From positions 23,414 to 87,413 of the forward strand of contig JASAND010007849.1 in NCBI GenBank assembly GCA_030248195.1: a DNA stretch of 64,000 nt. The letters run 5' to 3'. The notes beneath the pieces were generated by a model. It was not told the origin of the DNA. It searched no databases and saw only the letters and a list, made by a program, of their open reading frames with translations. Numbering within the stretch: position 1 is the stretch's first letter; each line of letters starts with the position of its first letter. Position numbers and translations under genes: made by a program. Source of the stretch: Trissonchulus latispiculum. Lineage: Eukaryota; Nematoda; Enoplea; Enoplida; Ironidae. Positions 42,251-54,638 of this stretch are shown here, piece by piece.

Positions 42251-42698
42251 TAATTTGGGCATTAGTACTTCAACGGCAATTGCTAACCTGTACTCATTAA
42301 ATATTGTTGATAGTGGCAAAATTTTTTAATCTTAAAGTAAGTTAAATAGTTCAGATAGTTAAAATTTTAATAGTTTTCGGCGTTTTATGATGATAGCGGC
42401 AATAAGCAACATGGGCAGAGGAGAGGCTTTTTAGTTGTAGCTATGAAACTGCACTCAAATTGCGTCTACACTCAATTTAACCTGAAAGCAGAGGAGGCAA
42501 AGTTGTATCCGGGTCTATAATTTCAGACACAGCCTGGACTCAGAACTGGACGGCTTTCCCCAGACCCCCTGGTTCGGATTCCGGGAAATACTTTAATCAA
42601 TCTGCACTGGGTTTTGGTCTAAATTGCATTATTATTATTATCCGTGTTTGGTGATACGACAGCAAAAGCATCAGGAAAGCACCGCCGTGTATGATTAA
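42251..42698. other. Noncoding stretch, no gene seen
   Basis: No gene or clear repeat is seen. The 8-bp target copy ATGATTAA at 42691-42698 belongs to the next element. Confidence 0.4.
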
Positions 42699-43864
42699 GA
42701 TGGAACCGGGTCACCGGGTCACCGGGTCACCGGGTCAGTTCGGGTCACTTTTTGGACCGGGTCACCGGGTCAAAAGCTTCGACCCGGTCTTGACCCGGTT
42801 TTCTGAATTTACCTCAAATTTTACAAATGTTTGGCTTACCAAGCTAAAATTAGGTTAAATTTTTGTTCGATGTGCAATATTAATTTGCTTACTTCTTTAT
42901 AGTCTTGAGCATTTTCGCAGCTTGAGGTTATTTGAATCTGTCTGTATCTGGCAGATTATTGTTTAGGAACCGTGTCAAAATTGTGCTGAAAATCTATCGT
43001 TTAAATGATTTTATTACACGATTTTGTTTGTGTTGAAGTCGTGTAAGCGGCTTGTTTTGTAAAGAGTTTTTATAAAGCTTTTTATGGTACAGTCTTTCAG
43101 TCTGAACTTCAGTAAAAGGGATAGAGAAAGTTTATGCATTAGCAACAATCTTTCGTACATTCATAAATGCTATATTGGGAAGTGCTTTGCAGCTGCTGGC
43201 CGGAATATAAAAAGTAGTAGCAAAAAGTGTACCACAAAAAATAAACGTGTTATCATCGTGTAAACGTTGTAAATAGTGGTAAAAATCGTGTAAGTTTCAA
43301 CGTTTACGCGATTTTATTTTTGACACAATTCCTTAGCTTTATCGGTTCATGATTATGGCATAAATCATAAATTTAACATAAACTATATATCATATGGTTT
43401 TCAGACTGTTTTTGCAACCAAGGTAAATGTTGAAGATAGTGATCATTTAATTTAATGCAACACAATAGTTAATAAAACCAAATTTTTAAAGGACTGAGGT
43501 TGACTGAGGACTGCACTCATCAGACTTTTAAATTGAACAAGTACTCATATTTTAGACTACAAAATTTTGCAGACGGATAAATTATTGGTTTTGTCAACTC
43601 ATTTCTGCATAAGTTTAGAAAATGCTTCAAGCTACTATTAAATACTTCTTTAAAACCAAGAGAAACATAGAGTCATAGTTATTCTTTCGGGGTGGTCATG
43701 AAACATTAGAAGTCAAAAATTTAGCGTTTTGGGGAGAAAATCAATATTTTTTGGCAGTTTTTTGATTTTTTTGGAAAACCGGATCACCGGGTCACCGGGT
43801 CAGGGCTCAACCGGGTCACCGTGTCACCGGGACAAGCATAAGTGACCCGGTTCCATCACTACAC
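42699..43864. mobile_element. hAT-like MITE with ACCGGGTC repeats and 8-bp target duplication
   Basis: Left end GATGGAACCGGGTCAC (42699-42714) and right end GTGACCCGGTTCCATC (43842-43857) are perfect 16-bp inverted repeats. Each is extended by tandem ACCGGGTC units (42699-42800 and 43784-43850). ATGATTAA flanks both sides (42691-42698; 43865-43872). Eight-bp duplication fits the hAT superfamily. No transposase is present, so it must have been moved in trans. Confidence 0.85.
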
Positions 43865-43925
43865 ATGATTAAACTTTCGAAATTTAGCCATAATTCGAAA
43901 TTTAACATCTATTTTAGCCTCAAGG

Positions 43926-44366
43926 TATAGTGTTGTTTTAGTAACCGATGTTAGTTTCAGTTTCAGTTTCAAGTCTGTTCCCAAAATAGTTTCAGTTTCA
44001 GTTTTAGTTTTAGTCGGAGTTTCAGTGTCAGTTTCAATTCATTCGAAAAACTGCAGGTTCCAGCCTTGAGACATTAATGCATGAATTTATGATCATATAT
44101 ACTTCGCTGCAGAGTATTAACGAAAAAACCGCTTTAAACCTTCAAATTTTCATGTCTTGAAAAAAGACTGAAACTAGTTTCAGTCCGAGTTTCAGGTCTT
44201 TACCCAATCTAGTTTCAGTTTCAGTCGGCCGCCTAAAATAGTTTCAGTTTCAGTTTCAGGTCTCCTCACGAAATAGTTTCAGTTTAAGTTTCAGTTTCTG
44301 AAACTGAAACCTGTACAACCTGAAGCCTAAGTTTCAGTTTCAGTTTCAGTGCCTGAAACATCACTA
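43926..44366. mobile_element. hAT-like MITE built from TTTCAG repeats, 8-bp target duplication
   Basis: It starts TATAGTGTTGTTTTAG and ends CTGAAACATCACTA. CCTCAAGG lies perfectly duplicated at 43918-43925 and 44367-44374. The interior is dominated by TTTCAG/CTGAAA hexamers in both halves, flipping orientation near the right end. It is non-coding. Confidence 0.85.
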
Positions 44367-44617
44367 CCTCAAGGTCAGAAGCTATGGTAGAAAAGAGGGG
44401 GCAAGGTCTGCCATTTTTATTGGATCAAAATTGGCGCAAAGAGACGCCGATTTTTGCCAGAATTTCAAATTTAGACCTGTCATTGCTGGAGAAAGAAGCA
44501 ACATTCGACAGACGGAATACATTTAGCATTTAGAACTAGTACAGTGGCAACATGGCAAGCAACATTGATGCGAGGCAAACAGTAACACCTGTGATCAAAA
44601 CATTTTGGTCCTGTTAA

Positions 44618-44800
44618 ATATCAGTGTTTAGCGTGAACTCCGAAAGGTTGAAAATCAGCGCAATAAAATAATCTCAACGACGAGGGTGTGGCTCAGTGGT
44701 ACAGCGTTCTGCTCAAGATAGTTCCCAAGTTCTGTGGTTCGATGCCCGCCCTGGACACTTTTCTTCACATCTTTCAATCCTCATTTCAAACTTTCATTGT
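44618..44800 (+). mobile_element. SINE family 1, copy 1 (tRNA-derived)
   Basis: The tRNA-like core has an A-box-like TGGCTCAGTGGT and a B box GGTTCGATGCC, ending CCCTGGAC. It is followed by the tail ACTTTTCTTCACATCTTTC. Upstream is a GAAAGGTTGAAA block shared by the other copies. Confidence 0.7.
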
Positions 44801-46029
44801 CCCATCTTTCGTTTGAACTCGAAACCGCTTAAAGTATATATTTCATTCTGAAGCTCGAAACAGATCCAAAAACTTGTCCACGAACTTTCTTCAAAATACA
44901 ATTTGCAAGTTTTGTATGCATCAGTTCTGTGAGACAATCCCGAAAAGCCGAATATTAACAATTTGCAGCATTTTTCCAACTTTACTAATATGCACAATAG
45001 CTGCATCAATCGATAGCTTTTTCAATTTTAAGAAACGACTCTTCCCACCACAAACTCCCATTTGTTTGTTATTTGTTTGCCATAGTTTAAAGTTCCCGTT
45101 TTGGCCCGTTTTCAACAGAAAGTGAAAATTTTGAATAGCTACACCGTTTTTATTCCAGGCCGAAATAATCTGAAATTTTAATAGATTGCGTAAAATTCTA
45201 AGGGCTATCACTTGGCGCGCTTTGACCTCAATGCTGTGGGTAGAATTTTTGACCCTGGCAGCCCAACCCACTTAAATATTAAAATGTATATATGCACATG
45301 TAGAATAACTGGTTGACAGAACTGATTTTTCCATGATTTGATTTGATAAAACGATTCGGCTCATTATGAGCTTCAAAATGATGTACAGATCTCTGAAAAA
45401 CTCGCAAAATTGAGCAAGTTATGAACATTTCAATCTGGGTATCCAGACGCTGTCACCGTCAGCTGTACGTTTGACCCCATAAATTTTGCTGCATCAGCGA
45501 AGCAGGTTTCATCCAGCTCAACCACTTCGTGCAGTAACGTGTGTTACGCAAGTACTCGATACGCTGATACCGCATCGAGCACTATATAAAGGAGAGAAAC
45601 AAATAAGTTTTTTAAGTTTCATGTCAATATTTTCTGACATATTTGCTCCTACTGCTTCTGTTTACAGAGCAGTGGAAGCAATCTTTTTTGGCTATTACGT
45701 ACCTTTGGGGGTACCGATGGCAGGGTCTAAACCCAATAAGAAGGGTTGAAGTCCCTTTTTATTGGAAGCCATCCAATTCAAATGGCCGGATAGCTAGCAA
45801 CATTTTGATTGCTAATATCCAAAGCGTTGGATTGGATGGCTGACAGTGAATATTGTGGATAATTTAGTATCCAACAGGATAATTCTCGACCAAACATCTA
45901 AATGAAAATTAAAAATCGAAGCTCATTATCCGGTTCCTGTCGTCTGTGATGTGCCTCTATGCGGCACAGTATTAGGGAGCATGTTCGCTTTGTTTTCCGC
46001 AATTATTCTAAATTGAACAAAAAACTAAC
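44801..46029. other. Noncoding stretch, no gene seen
   Basis: Short frames on both strands (44794-45271) lack homology. CACTATATAAAGGAG at about 45582 is TATA-like and preceded by AAGTACTCGATACG, which is also found at about 39162; no gene follows it. Confidence 0.4.
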
Positions 46030-46259
46030 AAATACCAGTCATCCTTTAATTTTAGGTGACGACCCTCTATTTTTCACGGATAACAGTTACCTTGGAATTT
46101 ATGGTAAAGGCTATTAAAGTTAAATTGGTAACAAGTCTCCAATTTTAACTGTTTGCTGCCATCCCAAATTATTAGATAACAGTCATCTAATTTGTTGGGA
46201 TGTCACAAATTCCCTATCTAAGAAAAATAGATAACTGTTATGCAATTTTTTTTACAGTG
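46030..46259. mobile_element. MITE end or short MITE ending AATTTTTTTTACAGTG
   Basis: The terminal 16 bp (46244-46259) are the exact inverse of 42070-42085. The body carries GATAACAGTCATC and GATAACTGTTATG motifs like the left block. It may be a separate short copy, or the far end of a 4.2 kb element; target duplication is not evident. Confidence 0.55.
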
Positions 46260-46261
46260 TT

Positions 46262-46400
46262 GAAATGAAAGTTGAGCGGTTCAAAGTGGTTCGACCCTCG
46301 GCTTGGCCAATTCTCTACTTTTAATCCTGAATGAAAAGCAGAATTTTCCACTTTCCTTCTCTCAGCTAGGTCCTGGTTTCAACGGTACATGAATCCAGAA
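46262..46400 (+). mobile_element. SINE family 2, copy 1
   Basis: GTGGTTCGACCCTCGGCTTGG (B-box-like), then GGCCAATTCTCTACTTTTAAT and CCTTCTCTCAGCTAGGTCCTGG. The same order occurs at 60066-60235. Confidence 0.55.
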
Positions 46401-46643
46401 GCCCCCGAATCGAATTGGAAAATGGACCAACAGCATTTGTCGTGGTGCACTTGCTGCAAACTAACCATTAATCTAATTTATACAGGAGACTTGTTCATTA
46501 AAATGTACAAATCTTTTGGATTAAAACGTTAATAAATAACAAATATTAATATATTAATATATTAATATTAATTTATATTAACAAATTATAAATCTGCCTT
46601 TTTTTAAGTTTCAGTATTTCCTAAATATCAGTAATTTCAGGTC

Positions 46644-49495
46644 ATGTTAGGCATCTGGGACATTATCATCTGGGCATCGGTCGCCGTGATATTGCTCCTT
46701 ATCAGTGCCTTGGTGCGAAGCTATCAGTGCTTTACTGTCAGCACAGGGTTGAGCCAGTTTGCTGTGGCCAATCAGAAAATACCATTTTTTGCAACATCTA
46801 TCACTGTATGTCTGAGTACGATCCCATGCTTTCTGGTAGTTCTGCCCACTCAGATTAGAGGTCCGCAATTGGACTTCCATTGGATCTGGTGCCTGGTAGG
46901 AAGGTACCAAATCTGATTGTTTGTTCCCAAGTCCCACTTTCAGGGGGGGGGGGGTGAGGTGGGAGGGTTCAAACCCCTTCGGCCCCTCAAAGAGTTTGCT
47001 CTAGCCACTTTAAGATAAAGGAAAAAAGACTTTTGAAAAATTCTGAAGGTGAGACATCGAGTAAAGTTATCACGATTGAATGGCTTCAGTGGAAGAGTTT
47101 TGCCGGGGTTGACTTTATTCTAAGCCCAGTTTTCATTCAGTAAACGTTTGAGTTTCTGCCATCAAAGGGTTTAGGCTTGGCAAACTGAAGTCAGTTTGAT
47201 ACATGAAGCCTTGACTGTGTTAAATATTAGCAACTTCGAAAGGTTGAAATTTGAAATCAGCTCAATAGACTAGTCTCAATGTCCGGCGGATTAGCTCAAG
47301 TGGTAGAACGTTCTACTGGAGTCCCAGAACTCGGCGGTTCGATCCCCACCCTGGACACTTTTCTTCACATCTTGAAAGTCTATTTCAACGTTTCACAGTT
47401 GGAAAGAGCATTAAGCAGTCCCCAGCTCTAGCGGAGTGCTCGGAATTGAAAAATTTGTATCGAATTGAAGTTGAAAATAGAATTTGAAGAGACTAGGAAA
47501 GTTATGCGTTAATTAACCTGACTAATAAAGTTAATTATTAATTGTCTTAATTGTCATCGGAGTAATTGTCTATTTCAGCTGGCTGGGTGGTCTACTCAGT
47601 GTCTGTTTGATGTTGCCGCTCCTACACTATGTGGGCTCCTTTTCCATTCATGAATATCTTCAGCGAAGATTTCTGATGCGAGATGGAAAAATTTGTGGTC
47701 AATATTTGACCAATTTCACAATCCTATTTAGCCTTGTGCTAAATCTGACACTAAGCTTAATTCTGGTACTGCTTGGTGTTCATGTGTTGACTCATTTTGT
47801 GACTAACGGTAATATTATGGTCTTCATACAGCAGGAAACTAATTAATTATCAGAAATTCTCTTTGACAGTGCTAAAATCTAAGAATTAGTCAGTATCAAA
47901 CGATGCCGGGTTAATTGGTCAAAATAAATTTAGTATTAATAATTGTTAGGAGTAAGACTTTAACTTGATTTTTTGATTTATAATTTTAATTTTAACTAAT
48001 TTTAATTTGTATGAGCAACGGTAAAACACAGAAAGTAGTCAAAATTTGCGTTTGGGTTGAAGTTTCTGGTAATTTAATTAATTACTAATTAAATCCAATT
48101 AAAATGTATCTATTAATCTAGAGTTTTTTAACATTTAGGTAATTTTCTGTTTCAGTTCCAACCTGGCTACCTGGCCTGGTGGTCGGCGGTTTGGCCTTCG
48201 CCCTAAATCTGGGCGGAATTTCGACAATTCACGGATATTCTCTGATTTCTGGACTTTTTCTGAGCACCACTTTGGGTCTTTCGATTGCAATATTCCGACT
48301 CGACCTCAGACTTCCGTCCAACGAAGCTCTGTCGGAATTGCTGACATTGCCTCGACTTCTAAACTGGGCTCAACCCAGTGCCTTCGGTTATTTTCTTTTC
48401 GCTTTTTGCTATTTTAGCTATCACTTTTGCTGTGATGAGGGCAACTTGCTGATTTTCAGCTCGACGCGACATCTGACAAGAGCTCGAATTGCCGTGTTTC
48501 TTGGCTCCACTGTTTGGCCTACCCTTTTGCTGGTTGCTTTCGGAGTTCCGCTGCTAGCCGCTGCTCGAGACAATTTAGATTGTCTCGATAATTTGCAATT
48601 TTCTGAGTTGGCCTCGCAGTTTTTCGAGCACATTTCGGCATACACTGGATTTCGTGGCCTGGTTTTGGCGTCGCTATTTTCGCTTGCTATAACTGCGCTG
48701 TCGATGCGAGTTTTAGCAATTTCCGTGATTTTTTCGGAGAATATTCTGCGAATTTTGCTGCCTCGAACTAATCGCGGCTATTGGGTGCTGGTTTCGCTGA
48801 ACTGTCTTGTGTGCCTACTCCTAAGCTTAGCTGGTGCCTTACTGCCTCCAATTCAAGCTTTAGGCTACATTATTAAATTATTATTTATTTTAATTAATGT
48901 TTCCAGTCCCATTTTGGCTATCTACTTGCTGGGTGCTCTATTTCCGTGCGCCAATCAAACGGGAGTTGCCATTGGTCATTTTACTGGCACTATGCTAACC
49001 TTAGTGTTGTCTGGCTTAAGTCTAATGTTAGCCAAGGCCGAAAATTGTTTGACCGTGCCCAAAAATTGTGAAGAATCAAATTCACTTCAACCAGAGATTG
49101 CGCTTAATTTAACGGCAATTTTTGAGGCAAAATCCGTGGAATTTTCTCCGGATTGCGGTACGAATTTTCTAAATTCCGTCTACTTTCCGATTATTGGAAC
49201 TTTGCTGACGCTGCTGGTCGGAATATTGCTTAGCCTAAAATTTGGTGATCAGAACATTTACAGTTTGGATTGGAATCTAGTGCACTGTCATTTTTCCACA
49301 TTTCTCCGAAAGTTTGGTTCCGGACGGAATTTTCCCGGTGGCCCGAAATTGCGGAAACGGAAACGGAGCGGAAATCGACCCAAGTCGAATTCACTGAATC
49401 GCTATCCGAGCAGTTTCCGGACAAGTCATCTGCCGGATACGAGCTACTACAATGAAAATGTGGCTCAAAAGATGTACTTGGAATCATCACTTTAA
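46644..49495 (+). CDS. SLC5-like sodium/solute symporter, three coding exons (609 aa)
   Basis: Exons 46641-46903 (ATG at 46644, end phase 2), 47579-47808 (end phase 1) and 48156-49495; all joins are GT-AG and keep frame. The product has about 13 hydrophobic spans and the usual SLC5 length. Family-like phrases: FSIHEYLQRRF in TM3-4, GYFLFAFCYFSYHF, and AYTGFRGLVLASLFSLAITALS in the TM8-9 region. This last part replaces the usual Ser-Thr-x-Ser-Ser sodium-site pattern with TALSM, so sodium coupling may differ. Glycosylation sites lie before the last helix, and a basic tail ends in ESSL. Substrate (monocarboxylate, vitamin, iodide, choline) cannot be told. The acceptor at 46640 implies an upstream exon. 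The gene converges on the receptor, 220 bp apart. Confidence 0.85.
46904..47578 (+). other. Intron 1 of the SLC5-like gene, containing a SINE
   Basis: GTACC...TTTCAG intron of 675 bp. A SINE family 1 copy occupies its middle. A G10 run lies near 46945. Confidence 0.7.
47217..47400 (+). mobile_element. SINE family 1, copy 2
   Basis: GTGTTAAATATTAGC, CGAAAGGTTGAAA, A box TTAGCTCAAGTGGTAG, B box GGTTCGATCCCC, CCCTGGAC and the CTTTTCTTCACATCTTGAAAG tail. The acceptor-like arms GTCCGG...CTGGAC still partly pair. Confidence 0.75.
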
Positions 49496-49651
49496 GGTTT
49501 TCAGTTTAAGTTTAATCTATGTCATGAAAATATTGATAAAGATATTTGATACTGCATTGTTCAATTTCAGGACAAATCCATTAGTTTTAAAATTTAAATT
49601 TAAAATTTAAAATTTAGTGATTCACTTTACCTACTGCAAAATAATATATAC

Positions 49652-49711
49652 GTATTTATTTATTTATTTATTTATTTATTTGTTTATTTATTTATTTATT
49701 TATTTATTTGC
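49652..49711. repeat. (TTTA)n microsatellite in the receptor 3' UTR
   Basis: About fifteen TTTA units lie 5 bp beyond the receptor stop codon, between the two converging genes. Confidence 0.9.
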
Positions 49712-49715
49712 ATAT

Positions 49716-52700
49716 TTACTCATCAGGTGTCACAGTATAGTAGACCCAGTAGACAATGTTGAAAACGGCAAACATGGTGGGGAAAAGCACGCGAGAGTAG
49801 CGATCAATTCGTTGAGCGTGTTTTCGATTCTTCTGACGAAACATGAGCCGGACGGCCTCGGCACCCTTCGGTTGTTGAACCATGGTGAATCCCAGAGGTT
49901 GAGAATTTTCCTGAAAAATCTTAAAGAAATAAACCAAAACTATAAATATCTGGGTCCACCTACCCTATGTAACAGCGGTCGTTTCAGTATGAGCAGAACA
50001 ATTGCTTGGTAGCGTGCAACCTAATCAAAGTTCCACGATGATTAGATTTAACAGTTTAATTATTTAAATTTAAAAAGTTTAAAAAAGATTTACTCTTTTT
50101 TACGACGGTGCCAACGATTCAATATCTGGTTCAAAAAAGTGTGTGAACTGAAATTAAGTCAATGTGTGAAAGGTTGAAATCAGGATTGAAAAATTATGAA
50201 GAAAAACTTTCAGGGCGGACATCAAATCACCAAGTTTTAGATCTCAAGCAGATCTCTATCACTGAACCAAATCCTCGTACAACAAGAGTAGTTTACAGCG
50301 CCAGTTTCAACCTTTCGGAATTCCTCTGACCAGTGATATTTAACGAAAAGAAAGTTGCACACCATCAAGCTCTCAAAAAGAAATCGAACCAGCGCTTCTC
50401 CACTCAAGCCCAGATAGTTACAATCTTAACTCTTCCAACCATTGAAAGTGCTTGAGCTTATTATGTTATAATATTTAATACGCTTAATATGTTATTTTAA
50501 AGTATTTAAAAAGTTCGGTTACTGACTGCTTACCCTTGACATATTGAGGTACTCAGCCATCAGAGGGGTTTCGGCTGTCCCAGTGCTGAAGACCAGGGAG
50601 GTGGAGGGATTGACTTTTCGATGAAACAAATTCGTTTCCGTGGCCAGACCGTTCCCAGTGGAACCGCAGGGTCCGGGTGATGTAACCACGGTATCGCGCT
50701 AAAAATAAAATTATAAATTTAATGAAAATAAGAACACGGCAGACAAAAAAACAGGATTGTGTGTGTGTAGTAGCAGTCTGCGCTTTTCAATCGCAGTAGT
50801 ATTTAGTATTTGGTTGATGGTAACATTTTATGGAACGCTATGAATTTGATTAGGCATCCCCCCCTTAAGGATTCCAAACTTATTATGAAGGTCAATCCCA
50901 CAATTATCAAAATGTGTTGAATATTTAATCAATTTTTGTCAAACACGAAAAAAACTGCTGTAATAAGCGATTTTGGACATCTGCAGACAGCTGAAAAATT
51001 ATACTTATATTTACTAATTTGCATAAGCAGAAAAAAGTAAAACCCAACATCTCTCAGTATGGAAAAACATGAAAAATTATTCCCGGCCAGGACCCCGTTC
51101 TGCTTGGAGACCTGAAATCCTAGCACTAAGGTAAGGTTGGTAACTCACTTCTGCAGTGCTCGGTTCCATGGTAAGCGTTCCACTACGTCGAAGGTAGTTC
51201 TTAATGGCCCCTGGTGGGGGTTTTCGGCGACTTAGGTAGTTGACAAAAGTGAACTCGATCATTACACCGAAAACGAAGGCGGAACAGGTGCCCATCCATA
51301 CATCGATTGCCTTCATGTAAGATACCTAAAAATAAAAGGAATCAAAATTTGACACGAATTTTCTATTTTGTGGTCTCTCCTTTTGTCTGTATTATATTAC
51401 CAAAACCTGTGTAGTTAAAATTGAAAGACATCGAAAAACGCATAACTTTACACAGGTACCTGAGAGAAGAGAGTTTTCGTTAATGTCCTCGGTCAAAACA
51501 GTGTGGTCAAAAAGGGTGTTATACTTTATCAACCTTTCTATTTTCTCATCATTAATTGTTTTATTGTGGCGAGAAGTACATAATACATAAGAGTATGACA
51601 AGCATCAAGCTTCAGGCTATACCTGAGGCAGTGCCAAGCGAGCGGCTGACGCCTGCGTAGCCAGCGTTAGTAGGGTTGTAATGCAAAGACTGACACGTCC
51701 CGGTACCGCGTCAACGTCCAGCCAGAAGCTGAACCAGGAAATTATGACTATCAGCGCTGTGGGAATGTAGGATTGCAGGATGTGATGCATGATTTCTCGT
51801 CGGACAGTGAATATGGCAAGGGCGCAGCTCCAATTTCCTAGAAAAATTAGTGCAAAGCAAAGTGATAGGGAAAGATCAAATAAAATAAAACCTTTTTCGA
51901 GTGACAAATGAATATATCAATGGGTCAAAAATAGAAAGACGAATAAAACATGTCATGCATGTAGTGTGTCGCTTTCTTTAACAAACTTTGACGAACCTTG
52001 ACGAATAGTTTACATATCTGTTTTGTCAGTAGTCAATATTCAAAGCGACACACCAAATACCAGCCATCAAACTATTAGTGTAGCTATAATGAACATTCTA
52101 TCAATTTTGCGCCGAATGGTTTCATTTCATAGAAGACTTTCCTTTTGCTGTCAACCAATTTATGATTGAATTTAATGTGTTAAATCTTTTCCCGATTTCT
52201 ATGATGTCAAATTGTCAAAACTTTAATGAGTGCAGCGACCACTGCTGTAATTTGCAATTATCCGAGGTGTTCTTCAAGACTATCAGCACGTCCATTACTT
52301 TCAACAAAAAAATCAACAGTTCAGTCCAAACACAATCTTCGAGCACTGTCTGACCCTGCTCATAAATTCCTAGGCATTCGGCCTCGGCAATATTGACCAG
52401 ATGCATATCGGGCAGTTTGATGTCCGGATTTCGGGAGATTGCATCGACTTCACGACGCCAGGTGATAAGCAGCTGCTCATCCGTGTAGGCGTCTGTAACA
52501 TTAATTAATTAGTTAATTAAAAATAAAATAGGAAAACTGAAACAATCCGACAAGGTATCCCAAAAATTGTGTAAACAAAGCAGCTGAAATGATATCAAAA
52601 TATGACTGATCCAACAAATGCTAAAATTTTTAGTTCGATTTCTGTTGGTTTAGATAGTACCTAGGATTTTTTAACAAGTCAGAAATAAGCAATTTGGTTG

Positions 52701-54604
52701 CTTATCTAGACGAAAAGTTAGGGAAAAAGTTAATGGATCGGAGTTTTGATCAACCACTGATGAAGTCGGCTGCTAATTCAGAGCTAAGTTTTAGAATACA
52801 TTTTATTTTTTCTTAATTATTTCATTGTTTCCCTCCCAAGCATTGTTTTCTTGGTAATTAAGCATATATTTCCACTCAGTCATATATAAACTGAACACAT
52901 GCAAAAGTTAAATTTCCTCTTTACCAGATTCAGTCTTTCGGAAACAAGTTTTAGTCTTATGAATGTTTGGGAGTGTTTATTTAAATTTGTTCGAATATTT
53001 TTGTTGCTGCTTCTTAAAGTTGTACTCACTTGACGCAATGAATGTTTATGGAATTATAGACAACTGTGAGTTTAACTGGCAGCAGGGAAACTGGAATAAA
53101 CGCATGGGTATGGGATAATCAGGAGCAGCTTGATATCTTCCTCTGCTCGTTTAGACTGCCGTAATGGCCGAGTGGTTAAGGCGTTCGACTTCGGATCCGA
53201 TAGTCCGAGGTTCGAACCCCCGCTGCCACAAGGCTTTCACAAATCCCCTTGAGCAAGGGACTAAGCACATATCGGTTCGCCGTGGGCTCCAGCCAACCCA
53301 GCTGTCTATCCTTAACTGGTCGGTAAATGGGTACCACTGCGGTGGGAAGGTAACAGGAGTCTGTGTTCTGGCGTAATGCCTGATGAAGGGCTGGCCCCCC
53401 TTCCACAGATGTAGTCAACTTTAGAGTTGTCGCTCCTGGCTTCGGGCTGTGAATCCGGAGATAAGCACCGGCACCCTATAACCTTCTGTAGGTTGGAGTT
53501 CTCTCCAGGGGTCACTTTACCCTTTTTTTACCTTTACCTCGTTTAGACTGGTCTACACAAACACCAACATCTCCCCTATGTGCCAGGGGTTACCGAGGCA
53601 CTGGACTATCAGCAATAACGCCAAAAGATAAGTTGATGGCTCGGACATAGCAGCTTGTAAGAACAGTTTAAGTTATTCATTAAGCCTTTTCCTCGGTACA
53701 GAATTCTCTTTTGTGTTTTGTACAATTGGTAAGCAGCAAGAGAAGAATTTAAGCAAGTGAATGCCGGTAGGTAGGACTTTTTACTATAAGCTAGGCTTTT
53801 GACACTAGGCTTGGGGGTGGAAAAGGTCCCCCGGGTCTTTTGTCAATCTTAATTTAAATATTTAGCAAATAATAATTCTAATCTAATATAATCATTTATT
53901 CATATTTGTTTAAAGAACAATTACCACATCAAGGTTGTAAAATCTACGCAGCACATTACGCTGATCAGATTGGGAGAATGTACCATCTGCATCAATCGGC
54001 CGCAAACATGAAACTTTGGATCCTAAGGATCCCTTAACGAAAATAAACAATGTTTGCTTTTCAAATGGGCCAGCTGGCAATAGACATTAGCAGTCCCCCC
54101 TTCCCACCCCCCATGTCAATTAATTGTCCGAGAGTTAAGGGGCGGCCGCCTTCGGGTGGAGCTGCCGAGGTGCGTTCATCACATAGACGGTGATGGACAA
54201 ATCTCCAGCCTTGGTAAACGCCTCGGGTAATTGTGAAGACAATTATTCGGGGTCAGCCAATCACCCTTCCCCAATAGTCAAAATTTAAAATTATCGTGGC
54301 TGACACTACTCCTAATCGGTGCACATCCAACTGGAGTGGGGCGTACGAAAAAAAAAGTTAATGCAAGCTTACAGCTGAGAATTCTAATTTCACAGGTCTG
54401 AGTGTCCAATGGGTATTTCGCCAAATTCATGATGCAAATTACTGTCAATGAAACCCTGAAAAATTAGGAAAGACCGCTGCAGGAAACTGAATATTTTCCA
54501 CTGCTATGTTGACAGAAAGCTAAAGAAAACTAAAAAAGCAGAAGCTTTGTGCACTTGATTGGCTGTTAATCGGATTATTATTAATTATTTTTGTTATTGT
54601 TAGC

Positions 54605-54638
<34 letters not shown>

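Noticed and set aside
47280..47360. Functional tRNA gene
   Set aside because: The sequence belongs to a multi-copy SINE-like family with a shared tail; arms are mismatched.
53159..53235. Functional tRNA gene
   Set aside because: Acceptor arms pair poorly and the tRNA-like part is the head of a SINE with a target duplication.
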